DNA of 64,000 nt from Desulfobacteraceae bacterium (GTDB lineage Bacteria > Desulfobacterota > Desulfobacteria > Desulfobacterales > Desulfolunaceae), in assembly GCA_013619155.1 (NCBI GenBank), contig JABXKT010000002.1, forward strand, positions 1-64,000. Reading direction: 5' to 3'. The notes beneath the pieces were generated by a model. The model was not told the origin of the DNA and ran no database searches. It saw only the letters and a list, made by a program, of their open reading frames with translations. Every line of letters begins with the position of its first letter. Position 1 is the stretch's first letter. Of the stretch, positions 47,024 to 55,183 are shown piece after piece. The translations under genes and the position numbers were made by a program.

Positions 47024-47200
47024 GTAACACTTCAAATCAAAAAAAAGCCTCCGGCGGCCAGGGAATAAATCCCCTGGACCCCAGGTTTGTGACGGTGACG
47101 GGCCTTTGGCCCGTCACCGTCACTATAAAAACCTGTTTGGAAACCTTTTCAAAAGGTTGGCCCCCGGCAGGGCCGCCAGAGGCGCAAGCTGAATAGTTAT
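47024..47200. repeat. Intergenic hairpin-module repeat element, copy 5
   Basis: This lies between smc and ftsY. The right end AGCTGAATAGTTAT (47187-47200) matches copy 7; the left TAACACTTCAAAT (47024-47036) is a diverged inverted version. Inside: GCCTCCGGCGGCC, CAGGGAATAAATCCCCTGG, the 35-bp palindrome at 47089-47123 with perfect arms, and AACCTTTTCAAAAGGTTGG. Just beyond, TTTTAGGC/GCCTAAAA (47213-47241) may terminate smc. Confidence 0.88.
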
Positions 47201-47440
47201 AGTGATACCCTATTTTAGGCTATTTTGAACCAAGCCTAAAAAGGCCTCGCCTTACGGTCTGTTTACTTTAGATGAGGTATCGGCCCTGGGGAGGGCCCCG
47301 AAAAGCTTTTTTACCGAAGGGATGCCAGGGACCGACCATAGCAGACTGCCTGCGCGGTTTACAACAGAGACGCCCCCTGCTACATTACGCCAATTTATGT
47401 TATTAATTATCCGCATCAGAACTATTTAGGACACTTAAAT

Positions 47441-48628
47441 ATGGATTTTAACACGCTTCTTCAAAAACTTACCCACGCCCTTATCCCGGTCAAAGCCATC
47501 CTCGAAGACCTCGCCGAACGTGCGGCCACCGCCCTGCCCGCCCTTGCCCCTTACAAGGGGATCCTCTGGTGGATGATCCCTGCCACAGCGGTGATTCTCA
47601 TTCTCCTTCTGCTGGTCATCTCCGCAGCCCTTAAAACCCCAAAAGTACCGATGAAAGAGGGGGAGACCGACCGCGAGCTCTCCACCCCTACCCAAACGCC
47701 CCCCATCTTAACATCGACAGCGGCCGACCCCGGGGTCTTAAACAGCCTGAAGAGCGGCCTCTCCAAAACCCGCACCGCCCTCTCCTCGGGTGTGGATGCC
47801 CTATTTAAAGGGGGACAGACCTTAGACGATGATCTCTTAGAAGAGTTAGAAGAGCTCCTCATCACCTCGGACATAGGGGTCCGCACCACCATGGAGATTA
47901 TCGAAACCCTGTCGGAAAAAGCCTCGGAGATATCCACCTCCGCCGAGCTCAAAACGGCCCTTAAGGCGCTTTTACTGGAACGAATCTCCTTCGATGTTCC
48001 AAATAAAATCACCATGAAGAAACCCCATGTCATGATGGTCATCGGCGTTAACGGCGTGGGAAAAACCACCACCATCGGCAAATTGGCCACCCGCTTCGTC
48101 CGCGAGGGGAAAAAAGTGATCATCGTGGCCGGTGACACCTTCCGTGCCGCCGCCTCCGAGCAGCTCACCATCTGGGCCGAACGCTCCGGAGCGGAGATCG
48201 TGCGCCATAAAGACAACTCCGACCCCGCGGCAGTCGCCTTCGACGGCGTACAGGCCGCCGTGGCACGGGATGCCGATATCGTCATCATCGACACCGCAGG
48301 CCGTCTCCACACCAAGAAAAACCTCATGGAAGAGCTCAAAAAAATCAGACGCAGCGTCAGTAATATCATTGCCGACGCCCCCCACGAGACCCTCATGGTG
48401 GTCGATGCCACCACAGGCCAGAATGCCCTCACCCAGGCCCAGCTCTTCCACGAGGCGGTGGGCATCGATAGCCTGGTCCTGACAAAGCTGGACGGCACCG
48501 CCAAAGGCGGCATTGTCATCGGCATCACCAGCACCCTGGGGGTGCCTCTCACCTATATCGGTGTCGGCGAACAGGCCGACGATCTGCGCCCCTTCGATGC
48601 CGAAGAGTTTGCCGACGCCCTGCTTTAA
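47441..48628 (+). CDS. ftsY: Signal recognition particle receptor FtsY
   Basis: The 395-residue protein has the SRP-GTPase NG domain: GVNGVGKTTTIGKLA (P-loop), DTAGRLHTKKNLMEEL and TKLDGTAKGG. The N-terminal part is unusual. Residues 41-63 form a hydrophobic stretch (PATAVILILLLLVISAAL) that looks like a true membrane anchor, followed by a short Thr/Pro-rich linker in place of the long acidic A domain of E. coli. It targets ribosome-SRP complexes to the translocon. Confidence 0.95.
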   Translation: MDFNTLLQKLTHALIPVKAILEDLAERAATALPALAPYKGILWWMIPATAVILILLLLVISAALKTPKVPMKEGETDRELSTPTQTPPILTSTAADPGVLNSLKSGLSKTRTALSSGVDALFKGGQTLDDDLLEELEELLITSDIGVRTTMEIIETLSEKASEISTSAELKTALKALLLERISFDVPNKITMKKPHVMMVIGVNGVGKTTTIGKLATRFVREGKKVIIVAGDTFRAAASEQLTIWAERSGAEIVRHKDNSDPAAVAFDGVQAAVARDADIVIIDTAGRLHTKKNLMEELKKIRRSVSNIIADAPHETLMVVDATTGQNALTQAQLFHEAVGIDSLVLTKLDGTAKGGIVIGITSTLGVPLTYIGVGEQADDLRPFDAEEFADALL

Positions 48629-48653
48629 AAAACCACACCACCCCTTATGACGT

Positions 48654-48691
48654 AAAAACCCCCGGATGCCACGGCATCCGGGGGTTTTTTT
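48654..48691 (+). terminator. Intrinsic terminator of ftsY
   Basis: CCCCCGGATGCC at 48659-48670 pairs perfectly with 48673-48684 (formal 2-nt loop), followed by seven T and preceded by five A. It lies about 30 bp past the ftsY stop. Confidence 0.9.
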
Positions 48692-48702
48692 ATGGGCATC
48701 TT

Positions 48703-49074
48703 ATGGTTAAAGTGACCATAAAATGGGCCTCCGGCGGCCAGGAGATAAATCCCCTGGACCCCAGGTTCGTAAATGTGCCGAACCTTTGGTCCGGCACGTT
48801 TACGGTTAAAAAAACGTTTCCGGCGCTTTTTGAAAAAAATGCCGGAGGTCGTGCGGTGAAAGCGTACCTCCGGTGGCCCTGCCGGGGGCCAACCTTTTGG
48901 AAAGGTTGCCAAACAGCTATCATCAAATCACTTCAATTTAACCGAAGAGTCAAAAACGGATGTGATTTGCCCCGAGGAGCGGGGTAAAGCGCATCCGTAA
49001 CCTGCTTTCGAGGTGGCACACCTCGCCGCCGGAGGCCTTCTTTTTTGGTCATGTTGCCCATAGGAGGCTTTTTT
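48703..49074. repeat. Intergenic hairpin-module repeat element, copy 6
   Basis: This fills the convergent ftsY-lipA gap. Modules: GTGACCATAAAATGGGCCTCCGG start, GGAGATAAATCCCCTGG, the 35-bp palindrome at 48769-48803 (arms GTAAATGTGCCGAACC), the CCGGTGGCCCTGCCGGGG hairpin, AACCTTTTGGAAAGGTTGCC, the palindrome with CGGATG/CATCCG ends at 48957-48997, and the CGAGGTG/CACCTCG hairpin at 49009-49025. It is one of the most complete copies. Confidence 0.88.
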
Positions 49075-49096
49075 CCCCAGCAGACGAAATCGCTCG

Positions 49097-49990
49097 CTAC
49101 TCTTTGCCAAATAGCTCCTTCGCCTTATAGGAACTGCGAACGAAGGGACCGCTGGCCACATCGGCAAAGCCCATGGCCAGGGCGCGCTCTTTCCAGGCAT
49201 CGAAGGCCTTAGGCGTGACATAACTCTCCACGGGAAGATGAGCCGTGGATGGCTGGAGGTACTGCCCCAGGGTGAGGAGGGTGCAACCCGCATCCAAAAG
49301 GTCGGCCAGGGTGGCCTCCACCTCCGCATCGTCCTCCCCCAAGCCCAGCATCAACCCCGACTTTATGGGCATCTCCGGGGCCATTCTCTTAACATACCGA
49401 AACAGGTCCAAAGAGCGCTGATAGATGGCCTGGGGTCGCACCCTTCCGTAGAGGCGGGGCACCGTCTCAATATTGTGATTCAACACATCGGGGGCCGCAT
49501 CGATAATGGTCTGGATATCCCTCTCCTCTCCTTTGAGATCGGAGATGAGCACCTCTACGTAGACCCCTTTCATGGCACTTCGCAGGGCAGCGATGGTCGC
49601 TGCAAAATGAGACGCCCCGCCATCTTTAAGATCGTCCCGGGTCACCGAGGTCACCACCACGTAGGAGAGATCGAGGGCCTTTGCCGCCTCAGCCACACGC
49701 CGGGGCTCTTCCGGGTCGGGGGGCGACGGTTTCCCGGTGTGAACGGCACAAAATCGGCATCCCCGCGTACAAGTCTCCCCCAGGATCATGAAAGTAGCCG
49801 TACGATTAGAAAAACACTCCCACTGGTTGGGGCATTTCGCCTCCTGACATACCGTATGCAGGGAGGCGTCCCCAATAAGCCGCCTCACCTTCTCATACTG
49901 GGGCGAGGTGGGCAGACTGCGCCGAAGCCAAACTGGCTTTCTCATGCGCTGGTGCCGCTTCACTGCCGCCTCGTGCAAGGTCTTATCCAT
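49097..49990 (-). CDS. lipA: Lipoyl synthase
   Basis: This 297-residue radical-SAM enzyme inserts two sulfurs into protein-bound octanoyl groups. It has the auxiliary-cluster motif CQEAKCPNQWECF and the radical-SAM motif CTRGCRFCAV, and ends with the conserved RSSY (FVRSSYKAKELF). GGGGGAGAGG precedes the ATG. It lies with lipB and the gcv genes, whose H protein needs lipoate. Confidence 0.96.
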   Translation of the reverse strand: MDKTLHEAAVKRHQRMRKPVWLRRSLPTSPQYEKVRRLIGDASLHTVCQEAKCPNQWECFSNRTATFMILGETCTRGCRFCAVHTGKPSPPDPEEPRRVAEAAKALDLSYVVVTSVTRDDLKDGGASHFAATIAALRSAMKGVYVEVLISDLKGEERDIQTIIDAAPDVLNHNIETVPRLYGRVRPQAIYQRSLDLFRYVKRMAPEMPIKSGLMLGLGEDDAEVEATLADLLDAGCTLLTLGQYLQPSTAHLPVESYVTPKAFDAWKERALAMGFADVASGPFVRSSYKAKELFGKE

Positions 49991-50071
49991 CCTCTCCCCC
50001 TTTGGTAAAAAATACCGTCCATGGTGATTAAAGTGCGTGAGAACAATAAATCATAATAGTTACCGTTTTTA

Positions 50072-50295
50072 TAACTATTCAGCTCAAAAAGAAGCCTCCG
50101 GCGGCAAGGTGTACCACCTTGAAAGCAGATTACGGACGCGCTTTGCCCCTCGTCCCTCGGGTCAAATCACATCCGCATTTGGTTCGAGGGAGATCCGAGA
50201 TATGTCTTAAGAGCTGTTTGCCAAACCATGCGTTATAAAATCATGACAAAAGTGTGGCCCCCGGCAGGGCCGCCGAAGGTATAGCTGAATAGTTA
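50072..50295. repeat. Intergenic hairpin-module repeat element, copy 7, with terminal inverted repeats
   Basis: TAACTATTCAGCT at 50072-50084 and its exact inverse at 50283-50295 bound this copy. Inside are the CAAGGTG/CACCTTG hairpin (50105-50121), the palindrome with CGGACG/CATCCG ends (50133-50175) and a GGCCCCCGGCAGGGCCGCC block. The 35-bp palindrome is missing. It lies between the lipA start and the lipB stop. Confidence 0.85.
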
Positions 50296-50347
50296 GCGTT
50301 TTTTTACCAAATACCACACATAGAAGGCCGTTTCTAAAATCACAAAA

Positions 50348-51049
50348 TCATCTCATTTTTTTTAAACACGCATCATCTTCCTCACCGATCAAGGCCTCCC
50401 GCGTCACCGAGGTGAGGCCCTCTTCGAAAAGCGTTTCAAAGGCCTCCCTCATCATGGCCCGGGCCCTCTCCATGGAGACCATTTCGCCCAGCTCTCTGCG
50501 GACCGTGGTCATGGGAATCGTCAGGCCACAGGGGTTGATCCAGGAGAAATAGATTAAGTCCGGGTTCACATTTAAAGCCAAGCCGTGAAAAGAGACCCCT
50601 TCGGTAATCCGAATGCCCACACTTCCGATCTTGGCCGCTCCCACCCAAGCGCCCCGATTCAAGGCGTCTCCTCGGGCAGCAACGCCCAGAGACGAGAGGG
50701 TCTTCACCATCACCCCTTCTAAAAAACCCACAAAATCGGACACGCCCATACGGGCCTGCTCCAAATGAACGATGGGGTAGGCCACCAGCTGACCGGGGCC
50801 GTGCCAGGTGATATTGCCCCCCCGCTCCGTTTCCACCACGTGGATCCCCTTCTCGGCCAGGAAGGCCTCCGAGACGTTGAGATTCTCTCGCCCGCCGCGT
50901 TTCCCGAGGGTGTAGACCGGTGGATGCTCCACCAGAATCACCACATCCCTAGCTAAGCGCCCCGAGACACGCTCTGCCACCAGCATCTTCTGCAGACGGT
51001 GCACCTCTTCATAGGGCGTCAAGGGCAACTCAAGGAGCAAGCCTTTCAT
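50348..51049 (-). CDS. lipB: Octanoyl-[ACP]:protein N-octanoyltransferase
   Basis: The 233-residue protein has RGGNITWHGPGQLVAYP, the catalytic lysine in VGAAKIGSVGIR and the cysteine in SWINPCGL. It transfers octanoate from ACP to lipoyl domains, the step before LipA. ATG at 51049 is chosen because GGAGG lies upstream; an in-frame start at 51070 gives seven extra residues. It is transcribed toward lipA and downstream of gcvPB. Confidence 0.95.
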   Translation of the reverse strand: MKGLLLELPLTPYEEVHRLQKMLVAERVSGRLARDVVILVEHPPVYTLGKRGGRENLNVSEAFLAEKGIHVVETERGGNITWHGPGQLVAYPIVHLEQARMGVSDFVGFLEGVMVKTLSSLGVAARGDALNRGAWVGAAKIGSVGIRITEGVSFHGLALNVNPDLIYFSWINPCGLTIPMTTVRRELGEMVSMERARAMMREAFETLFEEGLTSVTREALIGEEDDACLKKMR

Positions 51050-51168
51050 CACTTCGCCTCCGGGAGCCATACCAGACCAGCGCTCCTATAAACGCTGACC
51101 CAATATGGTGAAATAATTTTCGTTGCACGCAGGATGTCGCCTACCTTGTCAAACTCTTCAAAAGCTGA

Positions 51169-51320
51169 GCCTCCGGCGGCCAGGGGATAAATCCCCTGGA
51201 CCCCAGGTTAGTGACTATGACGGGCCTTTGGCCCGTCATAGTCACTATAAAAACCTATTTATCAAACCCAGCTCATAAAAATTGGCAAAAGTTTGGATCC
51301 CGGCAGGATCGCCGGAGGCA
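51169..51320. repeat. Intergenic hairpin-module repeat element, copy 8
   Basis: This lies between the lipB start and the gcvPB stop. It has GCCTCCGGCGGCCAGGGG, the CCAGGGGAT/ATCCCCTGG hairpin, the 35-bp palindrome at 51211-51245 with perfect arms (GTGACTATGACGGGCC), and a closing GATCGCCGGAGGC. Confidence 0.85.
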
Positions 51321-51383
51321 TCTTTAACCTGGCTGCCTCCGACACAAAGGTTCAGCAAAACCCAAACCGACAGGCGCCCTTTC

Positions 51384-52844
51384 TTACCCGGATAGACAGG
51401 GCTTGCGGGCGGCAGAGGTCTCATCCAGGCGCCGCACCTTGCTCCGGGTGGGGGCATTTTTCAAGAGCTCGGGGGACTCCTTGGCCTCCACGGCGATGGC
51501 CTTCAGGGTATCGATGAAATTATCGATATCCTCTTTGGTCTCCGTCTCCGTGGGCTCGATCATGAGGGCCCCGGGCACCACCAGGGGGAAATAGATGGTG
51601 GGGGGATGAAAGCCATAATCGATAAGGCGCTTGGCCATGTCCAGGGTGCTAACGCCGTAGGGTTCCTGCTTCGCATCGGAGAAGACACACTCGTGCATAC
51701 AGGTGTGATCATAGGCGAGGTGAAAGGTCTCCTTGAGGCGCTCTTTGATATAGTTGGCATTTAAAACGGCGTGGGCACTGGCCTCTTTGAGCCCTTCCCC
51801 CCCCATGGAGAGGATATAGCTGTAGGCCCGCACCATGATCCCGAAGTGGCCATAAAACGTCATCATACGGCCGATGGAGTCGGGATAATCAGTCACCAGA
51901 TGATAGTGGTCCTTCAACTTCTCCACCCGAGGTACGGGAAGAAAGGGGGTAAGGGTTCGGGTCACGGCTACGGGACCCGAACCGGGGCCGCCGCCACCAT
52001 GGGGCGTGGCAAAGGTCTTGTGAAGGTTAAAGTGCATGACATCGACCCCGATATCCGCCATCTTCACATAGCCCATGATGGCGTTGAGATTGGCGCCATC
52101 TCCGTAAACCAGCCCCCCCTTCCCATGGACGACCTCACAGATCTCACGGATATTCTTCTCAAAGAGACCCAAGGTGTTCGGATTGGTCACCATAATCCCT
52201 GCCGTCTCTTCATCCATGAGCGCGCGGACATCCTCCACCCGCATGATTCCATCCTCGTTCACCGGCACGGCCACTGGCATATAACCGCAGAGGGCCCCGC
52301 TGGCTGGGTTGGTGCCATGGGCGGTATCGGGCACCAAGATCTTGGTGCGAATCTCTCCCCGCTTCTTATGATAGGCGTTGATCATGAGAATACCGGCCAG
52401 TTCACCATGGGCACCGGCCGCAGGTTGAAGGGTCACCGCGTCCATACCGGTGAGCTCTTTCAAGAAATGCTCCAGATCAAACATCAACTTTAAAGCGCCC
52501 TGGTTGCGCACTTCGGGAAGCAAGGGGTGAACATCGGAAAAACCCGGAAGACTCGCCTGGCGTTCGTTCACCTTGGGGTTGTACTTCATGGTGCACGAGC
52601 CCAAGGGGTACATGCCCGTATCCACGCCAAAGTTCCAGGTAGACAGACGTGTATAGTGGCGCACCACCTCCACCTCAGAGAGGTCGGGGAAATTGGGTCC
52701 ATCGCCGGCAAACTCTGCGTCAAAAGCCACTTCATCCACGTCACACTCGGGCAGTGAGAAACCACACCGCCCTTTTTTCCCTTTTTCCCAGAGGAGAGGC
52801 TCGTTTAAAATGAGTCCGGAATCGCCTTGTCTGTAACCACTCAT
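51384..52844 (-). CDS. gcvPB: Glycine dehydrogenase (decarboxylating) subunit 2
   Basis: The 486-residue PLP subunit of the two-gene P protein has the PLP lysine in HFNLHKTFATPHGGGG and the conserved LQPAAGAHGELAG and GSCTMKYNPK segments. Together with GcvPA it decarboxylates glycine and loads aminomethyl onto GcvH. Its ATG overlaps the gcvPA stop by 4 bp (ATGA) and has GGAGG upstream. The split P protein is common in anaerobes and Gram-positives. Confidence 0.96.
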   Translation of the reverse strand: MSGYRQGDSGLILNEPLLWEKGKKGRCGFSLPECDVDEVAFDAEFAGDGPNFPDLSEVEVVRHYTRLSTWNFGVDTGMYPLGSCTMKYNPKVNERQASLPGFSDVHPLLPEVRNQGALKLMFDLEHFLKELTGMDAVTLQPAAGAHGELAGILMINAYHKKRGEIRTKILVPDTAHGTNPASGALCGYMPVAVPVNEDGIMRVEDVRALMDEETAGIMVTNPNTLGLFEKNIREICEVVHGKGGLVYGDGANLNAIMGYVKMADIGVDVMHFNLHKTFATPHGGGGPGSGPVAVTRTLTPFLPVPRVEKLKDHYHLVTDYPDSIGRMMTFYGHFGIMVRAYSYILSMGGEGLKEASAHAVLNANYIKERLKETFHLAYDHTCMHECVFSDAKQEPYGVSTLDMAKRLIDYGFHPPTIYFPLVVPGALMIEPTETETKEDIDNFIDTLKAIAVEAKESPELLKNAPTRSKVRRLDETSAARKPCLSG

Positions 52845-54172
52845 GCCGTCACCTCCTTGACCAGCTGGTCCATATCGATCTTCGAGAGCGTCTCCGTCAC
52901 ACAGAGGAGATAGTGTCCGGCAAGCTCTGGATAAAAACGGCCCAAGGGGAGACCGGCAACGATCATCCTGGAGAGAAGCCGATCGTACGTTTTCTCAAAT
53001 CCTTCGGGAAATTTTACCACAAACTCATTGAAGGTGGCTGAGGCAAAGGTAATCTTCACTCCAGCATCCATTAATTTGCGTTTCAGGTACTCGGCCTTGT
53101 TATGGTTTATTTGGGCCAGACGTTTAAAACCGGTACCGCCCAGGGATGCCATGTACATGGCTGCATTCAAGGCACACAAACCGTTATTGGAGCAGATGTT
53201 GGAGGTGGCCTTCTCCCGTCGGATATGCTGCTCCCGGGCAGCGAGGGTCAGGACAAATCCCCGCTTGCCATCGAGATCCGTGGTGGTTCCCACCAGACGA
53301 CCGGGGAGTTGACGCATGAGGGCCTTACTGCTTGCCAAAAGACCCAGTCCCGGCCCACCAAAGGCCTTGGGTATGCCCAGACTCTGACCGTCACCGGCCA
53401 CAATATCCACCCCCTGGCTTCCCGGATTTTTCACGAGACCCCAGGCGATACTCTCGGTAAAGGAGGCAATCATCAGCCCTTTTTTCGCGTGAATCACCTG
53501 GGCAAAGGATGCCAGATCCTCCACCACCCCAAAGAAGTTAGGAGACTGCACCGCCACGGCGGCGACATCATCCATGGCCCCTACGGCCGCAAGATCGGTG
53601 CGGCCATCCTCTCCATAAGGAACCTCCACCACCTCGATGCCGGCAGGCCCCAGGTAGGTCCGGATCACCTCCCTATGAAAGGGGTGACACAAAGAGGAGA
53701 CGGCCACCCGCTTCTTCTTGGTTTTTCGTACAGCCATGAGAAGGGCTTCAGAGAGAGCCGTGGCCCCATCGTAATGAGAGGCCGTGGCCACATCCATACC
53801 GAGGAGACGGGTCACCATCGTCTGAAATTCGTAGATCCCCTGGAGGGTGCCCTGGCTAATTTCGGGTTGATAAGGGGTGTAGGCCGTGGAGAATTCAGAA
53901 CGGGAGAGGAGATAAGGCACCGATGAGGGAATATAGTGGTTGTAACTCCCCGCCCCAATAAACACCCGGTACTCGCTTGAGGGCGCCATGGTAGCGGCCA
54001 GGGCATCCATGTGGGCATTTAAATCCCATTCACTCATGGCCCGTGGTAAATTAAGGGGTTCTTTACTCCGACATGATTCGGGGATCGCCTCAAAAAGTGC
54101 GTCCACCGTTTTAACGCCGATGACCTCAAGCATCTCCTTGATGTCTTCCGGGGTGTGTGGCAAATAACGCAT
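52841..54172 (-). CDS. gcvPA: Glycine dehydrogenase (decarboxylating) subunit 1
   Basis: The 443-residue protein begins MRYLPHTPEDIKEMLEVIG and contains GAGSYNHYIPSSVPYLL and YTPYQPEISQGTLQ, which are GcvPA signatures. It has the aminotransferase fold but no PLP lysine of its own. AGGAGG lies eight bases before the ATG. It follows gcvH by about 150 bp and is coupled to gcvPB. Confidence 0.96.
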   Translation of the reverse strand: MRYLPHTPEDIKEMLEVIGVKTVDALFEAIPESCRSKEPLNLPRAMSEWDLNAHMDALAATMAPSSEYRVFIGAGSYNHYIPSSVPYLLSRSEFSTAYTPYQPEISQGTLQGIYEFQTMVTRLLGMDVATASHYDGATALSEALLMAVRKTKKKRVAVSSLCHPFHREVIRTYLGPAGIEVVEVPYGEDGRTDLAAVGAMDDVAAVAVQSPNFFGVVEDLASFAQVIHAKKGLMIASFTESIAWGLVKNPGSQGVDIVAGDGQSLGIPKAFGGPGLGLLASSKALMRQLPGRLVGTTTDLDGKRGFVLTLAAREQHIRREKATSNICSNNGLCALNAAMYMASLGGTGFKRLAQINHNKAEYLKRKLMDAGVKITFASATFNEFVVKFPEGFEKTYDRLLSRMIVAGLPLGRFYPELAGHYLLCVTETLSKIDMDQLVKEVTA

Positions 54173-54321
54173 CTTCGTTGTCCTCCTAAGATGTAGTCAC
54201 TCCAAGAGATGAGGGGACTCATGAGAGCACCCCCGCATCTTCTTAGAGTTAAACCGATCTCCACACGGGACAAACCCGCCCTGGAAACCGTGGTACACAA
54301 GGCCCAAAAGAGGGGGGCCGA

Positions 54322-54720
54322 TCAACCATCGAGGGACTCTAAATAAGAGGATTTATCCAGCATCTCACCCAACTCCGAAAGATCCGTGGGCTTAATGCGG
54401 ATCAGCCACCCCTTATCGTACGGATCGGTATTGACCAGGTCCGGCGCCTCTTCTAAGGCATCGTTTACAGCCACCACCTCCCCTCCCATGGGGAGATACA
54501 ACTCAGAGACCGCCTTCACCGACTCCACCGTGCCAAACTCATCGCCCTTGTCAAAATGATCCCCGATGGCCGGCAACTCCACAAAGACAATGTCTCCCAA
54601 CTGATCCTGGGCATAATCCGCAAGACCGATGACCACCTCCTCCCCATCCAATCGTGCCCACTCATGATCCGTGGCATACTTGACATCTTCCGGTAAAACG
54701 AGTTGGCTAATCTCTTTCAT
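54322..54720 (-). CDS. gcvH: Glycine cleavage system H protein
   Basis: The 132-residue lipoyl carrier has YATDHEWARLDGEEVVIGL at the N-terminus and the lipoylated lysine in GTVESVKAVSELY. ATG at 54720 has AGGAGA upstream; the frame to 54756 is less likely. It shuttles the aminomethyl group between GcvP, GcvT and Lpd. Repeat copy 9 separates it from gcvT. Confidence 0.96.
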   Translation of the reverse strand: MKEISQLVLPEDVKYATDHEWARLDGEEVVIGLADYAQDQLGDIVFVELPAIGDHFDKGDEFGTVESVKAVSELYLPMGGEVVAVNDALEEAPDLVNTDPYDKGWLIRIKPTDLSELGEMLDKSSYLESLDG

Positions 54721-54798
54721 GGATTCTCTCCTTTGCAAAGGTTGCTCTCGATACAAGAGTGAAATACGGTTTCATTATCTCATCCGACTTAAAAAAAA

Positions 54799-55183
54799 GG
54801 CCTTGCGGAGGCCCTGCCGGGGGCCAAACTTTTAAAAAGTTTGGCAAACAGGTTTGGTGAATGTATTCAAGCATAATACCACATCAAAAGTGGGTGTGAT
54901 TTGCACCGATAAGCCAGGGGTAAAACGCATTCGATAACTGCTTTCAAGGTGTGTTTGCCTAACGTGGCTTCGCCACTTTAACCATAGAAGGCAATGCGAT
55001 TAAAGCCTGCCTCCGGCGAGTCTTTTTCTGAAGAAAACACCGCAAATTTTTTTGACGGTGATCATGACGGGCCAAAGGCCCGTCATGATCACAAACCTGG
55101 GGTCCAGGGGATTTATTCCCTGGCCGCCGGAGGCTGGGCTTTTCGCGCCCCCGTTGACCACAGAAGGCCCAGCCGAACAGTTA
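54799..55183. repeat. Intergenic hairpin-module repeat element, copy 9
   Basis: This lies between the gcvH start and the gcvT stop. It carries GCGGAGGCCCTGCCGGGG, AACTTTTAAAAAGTTTGGC, a decayed second palindrome near 54891-54933, the 35-bp palindrome at 55058-55092 with perfect arms (GTGATCATGACGGGCC), GTCCAGGGGATTTATTCCCTGG and a GTTGACCACAGAAGG end block. The right-end motif AGCCGAACAGTTA (55171-55183) includes the gcvT stop codon. Confidence 0.85.

Noticed and set aside
46985-47040. tRNA-like T-loop string GGGTTCAAATC near 47010
   Set aside because: No acceptor stem, anticodon arm or CCA end can be folded around it.
47551-48552. A 333-codon frame antisense to ftsY; also long antisense frames in rpsA (16358-17056), smc (44866-45519) and the symporter gene (61327-62136)
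   Set aside because: They are opposite strongly conserved genes in GC-rich DNA, where antisense frames stay open by codon bias; their translations resemble no protein family.
20472-55180. Repeat elements considered as a CRISPR array or as an insertion sequence
   Set aside because: They are dispersed over 35 kb, not evenly spaced with unique spacers, and contain no transposase frame.
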